From JBJHBP01 sp050485645 (GTDB lineage Bacteria > Pseudomonadota > Gammaproteobacteria > Steroidobacterales > Rariloculaceae): a stretch of DNA of 64,000 nt. The notes under the pieces were generated by a model, which made no database searches, was not told the origin of the DNA, and saw only the letters and a list, made by a program, of their open reading frames with translations. Positions 1-6,595 of the stretch are shown piece after piece; the first letter of the stretch is position 1; each line of letters begins with the position of its first letter. The position numbers were made by a program, and so were the translations under genes. The DNA is taken from positions 62,001 through 126,000 of the forward strand of contig JBJHBT010000007.1 of the NCBI GenBank assembly GCA_050485645.1, written 5' to 3'.

Positions 1-411
1 CTCCTGGTGGATTGCCCGGGTGACACATGCGAGCGTGTCGAGCCCTGGTTTGGTGAGCCTGGAGGGGATCTCACAGGTGATCCAGGACTTGAGGGCCGTA
101 GGCTCGCCATCGCCAAAGCCTTGCGACAGCCACGCCAAGACTCGCTCGGCAGGGAAATCGAAGACGGGCGTAAAACCTTCGGCGTAGCCGTACACCTTGT
201 TCTTGGTGTCATAGTCCAGATTACCGGGGGCGAGATCCTTGTAGATCCCGATATCCCTGGTTGCCGCCGCCGCCTGTATGCCGAAACGGGACACTAGGTC
301 TTGACGACGAATCTCTCCGATAAAGCGCAGGCGCAATTCTATGAATGCAAGCCGATCGCGCTGCGGCTGTGTCAGGTCTGCAAGCTGCTCGTTGGACATC
401 CTGGCTGCCAT
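1..411 (-). CDS. BrxR/CapW-family WYL-domain transcriptional regulator, N-terminal part (cut by window edge)
   Basis: Only the first 137 codons lie inside the window and the frame is still open at base 1. The visible part is a winged helix-turn-helix (about residues 20-75, including RRQDLVSRFGIQAAAATRDI) followed by the linker typical of BrxR/CapW proteins (NLDYDTKNKVYGYAEGFTPV). Known members continue into a WYL ligand-sensing domain and a C-terminal dimerisation domain, which would lie to the left. Such proteins repress BREX, CBASS and other phage-defence operons, usually encoded just downstream, so I infer a defence locus beyond base 1. The start is ATG at 411; an in-frame ATG at 399 with AGG just before it is an alternative. 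Family assignment is from recognised sequence pattern, not from a search. Confidence 0.75.
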   Translation of the reverse strand, partial: MAARMSNEQLADLTQPQRDRLAFIELRLRFIGEIRRQDLVSRFGIQAAAATRDIGIYKDLAPGNLDYDTKNKVYGYAEGFTPVFDFPAERVLAWLSQGFGDGEPTALKSWITCEIPSRLTKPGLDTLACVTRAIHQE

Positions 412-436
412 TTGGAGTGTTAATGATCGTTAGTCG

Positions 437-455
437 ATACTGTTGCAGATAGTAT
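437..455. promoter_or_regulatory. Inverted repeat in the divergent promoter region of the BrxR-like gene
   Basis: Arms ATACT and AGTAT (437-441 and 451-455) flank a 9-base centre. On the minus strand the right arm lies inside TATACT, a plausible -10 hexamer for the BrxR-like gene starting at 411. A repressor bound here would block its own transcription, which is how BrxR/CapW proteins are known to act. The arms are short, so chance is possible. Confidence 0.35.
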
Positions 456-533
456 ATGCCTCGCACTAGAATGTGTCCATGGTCAATATGTGAGTATCAG
501 TCAATCGCATTTTATTGCTGACATGGTGTCGAA

Positions 534-1043
534 ATGAGCGGAAACCGCTGGGACCAGCCAGGCGTGCCCCACAAGGGGTGGCATTGCATGGATGTCGTAG
601 ACCGGCGGGCCGACGGTGGGCCAGCGGACGAAACCGATTACGCGACCTGCCAGATGTGCGGCAACGAGAAGATTCGCTACGTTCACATCATGGAGCACCC
701 GAATCTGGACGAGCACTTCGAGGTCGGGTGCATTTGCGCCGAGAAGATGAGCGAAGACTATGAGGGACCGAAGCGGCGCGAGGCAAAGCTGCGCAATCGA
801 GCCACCCGGCGTTCCCGCTGGCTGCACCGTAAATGGCGTGTCTCTGCCAAGGGGAACAGCTTCCTGAACCTCGATGGCTACAACCTGGTGGTGTACCCAA
901 CGAAGACCAGCCGTTGGGGCTACAAGATCGGTAGTCGGTTCGGACCGAAGACGTACCCGACCGTCAAGGAGGCCAAGCTGGCGTTGTTCGATGACTTCTG
1001 GGCGGCTACCCAGGATGACGACAGGCTGTGGGCGAGTGACTAG
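534..1043 (+). CDS. Conserved hypothetical protein with zinc-ribbon-like cysteines
   Basis: 169 residues, divergent from the BrxR-like gene and convergent with the transfer operon. The N-terminal half has CQMC (about residues 41-44) and CIC (about 66-68), four cysteines spaced like a small zinc site. An Arg/Lys-rich stretch follows (about 82-105) and suggests nucleic-acid contact. The C-terminal half (GNSFLNLDGYNLVVYPTK and onwards) looks like a small beta-rich domain. I recognise it as a widespread uncharacterised family but know of no proven function. No good ribosome binding site precedes ATG 534; ATG 588, after AAGGGG, is a possible shorter start. Its place next to a defence regulator makes a defence or cargo role possible, which is inference only. 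Confidence 0.6.
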   Translation: MSGNRWDQPGVPHKGWHCMDVVDRRADGGPADETDYATCQMCGNEKIRYVHIMEHPNLDEHFEVGCICAEKMSEDYEGPKRREAKLRNRATRRSRWLHRKWRVSAKGNSFLNLDGYNLVVYPTKTSRWGYKIGSRFGPKTYPTVKEAKLALFDDFWAATQDDDRLWASD

Positions 1044-1077
1044 GTTAAGAGAGCCATCAAGTCTAGAAAGTAGCTCT

Positions 1078-2598
1078 TCATTTCGCTGCCCCTTTGGTCG
1101 CGGCAGTCATGGCAATACGAGAGCCGCTTCCCCCTGCCGATTTCGCATCCGTCGTGCCGGGAATGAGCCCGCCGAGAATGTTCCCTGTTCTAATTCCGGC
1201 CCACGTCAACGCAACGACCCAGAAGCCCGGCAGGATGATGAACATCGTGGCCATCACGAAGTTCAGCAGCATGTCGCCGAAGGCGTTGTTGAGCCCGAAC
1301 AGCGGATTGAAATTGCTGTGCGGTGAGTGCCAGCCGTAGAGCGCGTTGAGGATCGTGGAGTCCACCCAACGTGCGAGCTGGAACCAGAAATCGGTGAAGA
1401 ACAGCGCGAACTGCACTGCCGTCACCGTAACCATGGTCCGCAGGTCGTAGGTGCCGAAGACCAGCACCAGCGGGATGCAGATCACCATCGCCATCTTCAG
1501 GAACGACAGGATCATGGGCAATGATTGCCTCACCACGTCCATGGCCGGGAAGAAGCCGAGCGATCCGATCGTCAGACCCACGTCCGATGCGGCGCGTGTC
1601 ACGACGTTGGGCAGCGACCCGCCAATCTGCCCACCGTAGTCGGTGTAGACGTGCCCCTGGTTCATGACCTGGTGTTGGGGTGAGGCGATGGTACGAATCA
1701 CGGAGTCATCGACCTGGGCCTGGCTCAGGAATCCCGCCCACTGACCAAGCCGGGTCAGCAGGCCGGGATCGACTTGGCCCAGCAAGCGGGCGCGCAGTCC
1801 TGCGTTGCTGTCCAGCCACCATTGCCTGCAGGTCGGATAGCCGCCCCCACTGGACACTTCGGCGAGACCGGCGTCGCGCGCGCTGTCGTAAGGCCAAGCC
1901 GTGCGTGGTGCGCGCGAGCGGTACGTGTCGTAGAAGCCTGCCGTATCCAGAAAGAAGCGTGAACCGATCCAGGTCACGTCGTTCATCTGCTCGTCGCTGA
2001 GCGTCATTCGGTTCATGAACAGCCTGGCGCGCGCCGGCCCGTAGCAATCGTGCGTGAAGTCGGCGACTTCCTGGGCCAGTACCGGGTCGGCGATGCGTGT
2101 GCTGTCGATCTCCATGCGCATCTGCCGCAGGTCGGTGCCGCACGGAATCGCGGCCACGGCCGCGCCGGTGACGGCCTTGGACATCGCATGCATGAAGAAC
2201 CACCAGACCGGGACATGGGCACTCTGGTTGTTGAGCGTCGTGAACGAGGCGGACCAGTTCGTCTCCGAAGGCTGTGGCACGTTGACCTGGCACTGGATCG
2301 AGCGCGTGCGATCGAAGCGGACGGTACTCAGGTCGACCGGGATGAAGGGAATGCCGGCGAACAGGATGACCACGATGGCTACCCACACGCGGTTCTCGAT
2401 GCGTGCGGATGAGAGGACGCCCTTGTTGCCTTCATCCGCGCCTTCCGCACGGGCTCTGAGCCACTCCTGCACGACGATGGCGAAGAACGGCAGCGCGAAG
2501 ATCCCGCTGGCCACCAGCACGTTCCAGATGCCGTTGTTGATGATCCAGGCGACCAGTGTCAGGTAATACTCAAGGTAGTCCGTCGTGTAGAGGGTCAT
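1078..2598 (-). CDS. TraG N-terminal-like conjugal transfer membrane protein
   Basis: 506-residue inner-membrane protein, the last gene of the transfer operon. It has hydrophobic segments at about residues 15-40 and 70-95, a periplasmic-looking region with conserved cysteines (about 100-330), and further membrane segments at about 360-480. This matches the TraG-N family found at this position in GI-type ICEs, where it is thought to contribute to mating-pair stabilisation or entry exclusion. It starts 18 bases after the preceding small membrane-protein gene, so the two are presumably cotranscribed. Its 3' end converges on the 534-1043 gene with only 34 bases between them. Confidence 0.85.
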   Translation of the reverse strand: MTLYTTDYLEYYLTLVAWIINNGIWNVLVASGIFALPFFAIVVQEWLRARAEGADEGNKGVLSSARIENRVWVAIVVILFAGIPFIPVDLSTVRFDRTRSIQCQVNVPQPSETNWSASFTTLNNQSAHVPVWWFFMHAMSKAVTGAAVAAIPCGTDLRQMRMEIDSTRIADPVLAQEVADFTHDCYGPARARLFMNRMTLSDEQMNDVTWIGSRFFLDTAGFYDTYRSRAPRTAWPYDSARDAGLAEVSSGGGYPTCRQWWLDSNAGLRARLLGQVDPGLLTRLGQWAGFLSQAQVDDSVIRTIASPQHQVMNQGHVYTDYGGQIGGSLPNVVTRAASDVGLTIGSLGFFPAMDVVRQSLPMILSFLKMAMVICIPLVLVFGTYDLRTMVTVTAVQFALFFTDFWFQLARWVDSTILNALYGWHSPHSNFNPLFGLNNAFGDMLLNFVMATMFIILPGFWVVALTWAGIRTGNILGGLIPGTTDAKSAGGSGSRIAMTAATKGAAK

Positions 2599-2616
2599 GG
2601 TCGTCGTCCCACTTCG

Positions 2617-2961
2617 CTACGGTTGCCGCACGAGCATGCTGATTTCGAGCAGCACGATGACGGCGACTGCGCCGATCTCCGCGCGTAACAGGCGCTGGTG
2701 CGTTTCTGCGGAAGCGTCGCGTCCCCGCAGGCGGCGGCGCATCCACATCCAGCCGTAGGCCGTGGCGCCATACAGGCACAGCCGCCAGACGAGAAAGTAG
2801 CCGGCACGCTCGTCCAGCCATCGCCCCCATCCCTCCACGTCGCCGACGAGGCGAATGCCGACCACGTTGACGGCTACGGCGACCAATACGATGAGCGCGA
2901 TCCACCCGAGAGTTCGTCCGAGTTGCCGGCTGAACAGCCACTTGCCGAGCGCGATCCTCAT
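2617..2961 (-). CDS. Small ICE membrane protein
   Basis: 114 residues with three predicted membrane segments (about 18-40, 54-72 and 92-110) and a basic loop WMRRRLRGRD. Its start codon overlaps the stop of the upstream PFL_4711-family gene by four bases (ATGA), so it is translationally coupled within the transfer operon. A protein of this size commonly sits between the PFL_4711 and TraG-like genes in this ICE family. The exact role in the secretion apparatus is not known. Confidence 0.75.
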   Translation of the reverse strand: MRIALGKWLFSRQLGRTLGWIALIVLVAVAVNVVGIRLVGDVEGWGRWLDERAGYFLVWRLCLYGATAYGWMWMRRRLRGRDASAETHQRLLRAEIGAVAVIVLLEISMLVRQP

Positions 2962-4355
2962 GGCGGGTTCTGGATGGTGTCGAGGCGGTTGCGGTCGGTG
3001 TCACCCTGGTAGATGCCACGCGAGCCGGCGCTGCGCGTGCTGTGGCGCTGGATGATCGCCATCGGCGAGTTGTTCGCCAACTCGCGCCGCAGTTCCAACT
3101 CGGTCTTGAGGTTGTTGATCTCCTGTTCCAACAAGCCGCTTTCATGCGTGATGGCCTGTTGCGCGAGCTGGTTGGCGGCGACATTCGGTTCCTTGCGACC
3201 GGCGAGCAAGGTCCGCTGCAGCAGCAGGGCCTTCTCCAGCACGCTGGACAACGCGACTTCGGAGGCCAGGCGCCGTGCCAGGATGTCCTGATCCGGCTCG
3301 TCGCGCAGCGCCTCGATGACGCCGCGCGTGATCGGCAACGAGTTGCTGCCAGCCGCGTCCAGGTTGGCGACCGTGGTGGCACTGGCGCCCGTCACCAGAT
3401 CCCGCAGCGCCTCCAGCCTGGTTTCGTACTCTTCCTGAATCAACGGCGTCAGGCCCACACCGGCGACGGTCTGCGTCTTGACGCAGGTTTCGCAGGTGCG
3501 TTGCTCCTGTTCGCCGAGCACGCGGGTCGCCCACGTGACGGCCGCGTCCGGCGAGGCCCAAGTTTGGCAGCTCAGGCGATTGCCGCACGTAACGCTGTCG
3601 ATCGGCGAGGTGTCGGTCGCACCGCGGCCGTTGAGCAGGTTGTAGCCGGCGCGGGTGACGTCGCCGACGATGCGCACGGGCGGCTGTCCGGCGCCACCGG
3701 CATTGCCGCCGCCGACCCAGGGTACGCCGTCGTTGCCACGGCTGGCCTCGGCCTGTTCGATGGCAGACACCGCATCGGTGCTGGCCACTGCCTGCTTGAG
3801 TGCCATGCCTTCGGCCAACTGATCCCAGCCGAGCTGACCGCCCGCCATGTCGGCCATGCGCTCGGCGATCGCGCGGCAGGTGAGTTTGCTGCGGTCAAAA
3901 TCGAGCCGCGCCTGCAAGATGCCGTTCGTCAACAGGTTGTACAAACCCGGATCGGCCCGCTGGATGATGAGCGCCGGCAGCGATGCCACGGCGGCCGTGG
4001 CGCTCTGAATCACGCTGCTCATGATCGCCTGGAAACCTTGGGTAATGCCGTTGAGCTGGTTCTGGATCGTCGTGCTGAGACTCATGTCGCCGCAGATCAG
4101 GTTGCTGTTCCAGCCGATGCCGACCCCGATGCTCTGCATCTGCCCGACCGGCCCCATCGAGACCGCTCTACCGCCGCCGATGCTGTACAGCACGTCATCG
4201 CCGATGACGCTGCCGCGGTGATGGACGCCATAGTCGCCGACGCTGGTCTGTGCCCACAGCGCGCCGCTCGTGAAGATCAGGACAGCGGCAAGCAAGAGGC
4301 TGCTTGCCGACGGCGCAACGTCCAAGGGTCTTGCGAGGAAAGAGCGTGTCTTCAT
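2958..4355 (-). CDS. Integrating conjugative element protein, PFL_4711 family (TIGR03755)
   Basis: 465 residues with an N-terminal signal peptide (hydrophobic stretch ending in GALWAQ). It is an exported protein of the GI-type transfer system, with paired cysteines (SVTCGNRLSCQTW and TCETCVKTQT) expected to be oxidised in the periplasm. The C-terminal half is helical and rich in Glu/Arg, consistent with coiled coil. I chose the ATG at 4355 because GAGGA lies 8-9 bases upstream and because it leaves a clean signal peptide. It follows the PFL_4710-family gene after 10 bases. A disulphide-bonded protein fits with the DsbA-like gene in the same operon. Confidence 0.88.
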   Translation of the reverse strand: MKTRSFLARPLDVAPSASSLLLAAVLIFTSGALWAQTSVGDYGVHHRGSVIGDDVLYSIGGGRAVSMGPVGQMQSIGVGIGWNSNLICGDMSLSTTIQNQLNGITQGFQAIMSSVIQSATAAVASLPALIIQRADPGLYNLLTNGILQARLDFDRSKLTCRAIAERMADMAGGQLGWDQLAEGMALKQAVASTDAVSAIEQAEASRGNDGVPWVGGGNAGGAGQPPVRIVGDVTRAGYNLLNGRGATDTSPIDSVTCGNRLSCQTWASPDAAVTWATRVLGEQEQRTCETCVKTQTVAGVGLTPLIQEEYETRLEALRDLVTGASATTVANLDAAGSNSLPITRGVIEALRDEPDQDILARRLASEVALSSVLEKALLLQRTLLAGRKEPNVAANQLAQQAITHESGLLEQEINNLKTELELRRELANNSPMAIIQRHSTRSAGSRGIYQGDTDRNRLDTIQNPP

Positions 4356-4365
4356 CAGCCGGTCC

Positions 4366-5304
4366 TCAATTGAAGTCGATGCTGCCAAGGAACACCTGGC
4401 CGCGCCGCTGGCAGCAGCTATACGGGCGCCACAACGCCCAGGCGTAGTCGCCCTGCTGAGCCTGCACGCGCAGTTGGTTGTGCGGGAACACCGCGCAGGT
4501 GCTCCGGAGCGTCGGTGTGAGTTCCTGCCACTTGCCGGTGGAGGTATCGCTTTCCATCAAGGCACCTGCTGGCCAGTAGCCGGGGCTCGCATTGGCGAGC
4601 AGCGGCTGGTAGACGTGAACCTGGCCGCGCCGCGTCACGATGTCGCCGGCCCGCTGGGCTACGACCGCGGCGGCCTTGTGGTCGTCCACGTGATGCAGGA
4701 AGCCGCCCCTCGGATAAACGTTGCCCCAGAGATTCAGTCCGGTGCGGGTGCCGATCTCGCGCAGCCCCGGAATCAGCGCCTCGGGATAGAGGGACTCGGG
4801 GATGTTGTAGCGCCAGGCGACGGTATCGAGCGTGCTCAGTAGATACGGCATGAACGCCGTGCCGGCACCGGCGCAGGTGTAGCCCAACTGGCTGACGAAC
4901 TGACTGAAGATGGTCGCGCCCGGATGGCCGATCACGTCGGCATTCTTGAACTTCGCCAGGTTGTTCTCGTGCTCTTCGTTCGTCGTGCCGTCGCCCCCGC
5001 CTTGCGCAGTGGGATTTGGCATGCTCATCGCACGCACTTCCACCCAGGGGTTCTCGCCGGTGTTGGAATAGCTGGATACCACCGCGTCAGGGACGTAGTG
5101 CTGCACCTTCACCGAGGTGCGGACTGTGCAGCCCGTCAGCGTGCAATACAGCCAATAGCAAATGCCCTGCACACGGTAGGACAGGCAATCGGGCGACAGC
5201 ACCGAGCCGGTGATGGTGGCGGTGTTGATGGCGAAGGCGGAAGCGGCGGTGCCCAGCAGGATGGAGGCGATGCCGGCGCGCCATGTACGTCGGCGTCGCA
5301 TCAT
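4366..5304 (-). CDS. Integrating conjugative element protein, PFL_4710 family (TIGR03756, TraU-like)
   Basis: 312 residues with a basic start (MMRRRRTW) and a signal peptide ending near ASAFA. It has many cysteines (for example CLSYRVQGICYWLYCTLTGC and SCCQRRG), as expected for a disulphide-rich periplasmic protein of the TraU type that helps build the mating channel. The ATG at 5304 has GGAGGA upstream and overlaps the TGA of the PFL_4709-family gene. PFL_4709, PFL_4710 and PFL_4711 occur here in the order usual for this ICE family. Confidence 0.88.
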   Translation of the reverse strand: MMRRRRTWRAGIASILLGTAASAFAINTATITGSVLSPDCLSYRVQGICYWLYCTLTGCTVRTSVKVQHYVPDAVVSSYSNTGENPWVEVRAMSMPNPTAQGGGDGTTNEEHENNLAKFKNADVIGHPGATIFSQFVSQLGYTCAGAGTAFMPYLLSTLDTVAWRYNIPESLYPEALIPGLREIGTRTGLNLWGNVYPRGGFLHHVDDHKAAAVVAQRAGDIVTRRGQVHVYQPLLANASPGYWPAGALMESDTSTGKWQELTPTLRSTCAVFPHNQLRVQAQQGDYAWALWRPYSCCQRRGQVFLGSIDFN

Positions 5305-5744
5305 GGCTGCGTCCTCCGGTAGTCCTCGATGCGCGCCAGGGCGCGTGCCACGTCGCGCTGGCCGTAGACCACGTAGCGCTGACCGACGACGACGGCAGGA
5401 ATCTGGGTGACGCCCAGGCTCCAGGCATCGGTCACGCCCTGGTAGGCGTCGGCCAGACGGCGTTGGAGATCCGCGCCGCCGTCCTGCAGCCGCTGCCGGA
5501 CGATGGCAGCCGCCCGCGTCGGATCGGTGGGAAGGTTCGCGGCCAGCTCGGCTTCGATGCGGGCCGGTGTATCCAGCTCGACGACGCGCACACCCGGCGG
5601 TGCGTCGATGGGGTGCTGCCGATCGGTGAACACGCGAACGTCCGCCGCCATGACGTTCGCCGCTGCCAGTGTGCAGCACGTGATCACCGAATAAAGCCAC
5701 GGTCGGCGATGCCATATCGTGGTGGGGTCAGAGCGCGTGAACAT
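5301..5744 (-). CDS. Integrating conjugative element protein, PFL_4709 family (TIGR03757, DUF1525)
   Basis: 147 residues with a signal peptide (about 1-34, ending AANVMA) and a small mature domain containing VRVFTDRQHPIDAPPGVRVV and TQIPAVVVGQRYVVYGQRDV. The latter resembles the cis-proline side of a thioredoxin-like fold, as seen in periplasmic transfer proteins of the TrbC/TraW kind. The ATG at 5744 is preceded by GAGGAG at 8 bases. The stop overlaps the start of the next gene by four bases. Confidence 0.85.
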   Translation of the reverse strand: MFTRSDPTTIWHRRPWLYSVITCCTLAAANVMAADVRVFTDRQHPIDAPPGVRVVELDTPARIEAELAANLPTDPTRAAAIVRQRLQDGGADLQRRLADAYQGVTDAWSLGVTQIPAVVVGQRYVVYGQRDVARALARIEDYRRTQP

Positions 5745-5875
5745 GGGAGGGCTCCTCAAGGGGATGGACGCTCGTGCTAGTCGATCCCAACGGCCGGCGC
5801 CACGCCATGAGGAATACGAAATACCGTGCAGCCCCTTTCTTACCGCCGAGGCAGCAAGACGTGCCCCACGCGCCG

Positions 5876-6583
5876 CTATTCGGGCACGGTGTCGGCCGTC
5901 ACCGCGTCGTCGTGCGATGAGGCAAGCAGATCGAGGGCCGACAGCAAGGCATCGCCTTCGACCGCCCCCGGCAGTAGCAGCGACCTGCCGCTCCGGTTGT
6001 CGATCACGCGCAGCGTCGGGGTGGCGGCAATGCCAGCCTGCGCGGCTTCCTCGGCCTGAGCCGCGATCAGGGCATCGGGCCGCGTGCTCGCCAGGCAGGC
6101 TTGCAGCGCGGGCGTCGTACCGGGTGGCTGTGCACCAGGCGGCAAGCCCCGGCCATCGCCGCGGGAGTGCTGGTAAATCCAGGCGACGGTAGTCCAGAAC
6201 GCGGTTCGGCCACCGATCTCCCCCGCGCATTCCGCCAGGCGCGCGCCCTGCGTGGCGGCCGGTTCGTGCATCGGCAGCGGCAGGTGGTGCCATTGCCAGT
6301 TCACGTCCGGGTTGGCGTCGATCCAGCGTTTCAGCTCGGGGAAATACGCCTGGCAGTACGGGCATTCCAGATCGGCGTATTCGATCAGCGTGAAGCGTGC
6401 ATCGAGGCGTCCATACCGCCAGGGCGGACCTGCCGCGGCAGACATTTCATCGACCATTGGACTGTCGATGCGGGGGGTGCGTGCGAGCGACCAGGCCAGC
6501 ACGATGACCAGTGCCGCGATCCCGGCTATCAACGGCCACAGGTAGCGCCGTGTCGTGTGCGAATGCCATGAGGATGGACGCAT
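5876..6583 (-). CDS. DsbA-like thioredoxin-fold protein of the transfer module
   Basis: 235 residues with one N-terminal membrane anchor (about 16-36), then a thioredoxin fold with the redox motif CPYC in LIEYADLECPYCQAYFPELK (about residues 73-78). A cis-proline segment follows (IAATPTLRVIDN, about 190). It is expected to act in the periplasm and form or shuffle disulphides in the cysteine-rich transfer proteins made by neighbouring genes. It lies 12 bases before the stop of the VirB4-like gene on the coding strand. The 131-base gap to the next gene (5745-5875) shows nothing I can name. Confidence 0.85.
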   Translation of the reverse strand: MRPSSWHSHTTRRYLWPLIAGIAALVIVLAWSLARTPRIDSPMVDEMSAAAGPPWRYGRLDARFTLIEYADLECPYCQAYFPELKRWIDANPDVNWQWHHLPLPMHEPAATQGARLAECAGEIGGRTAFWTTVAWIYQHSRGDGRGLPPGAQPPGTTPALQACLASTRPDALIAAQAEEAAQAGIAATPTLRVIDNRSGRSLLLPGAVEGDALLSALDLLASSHDDAVTADTVPE

Positions 6584-6595
6584 GCCGGTTCCACC

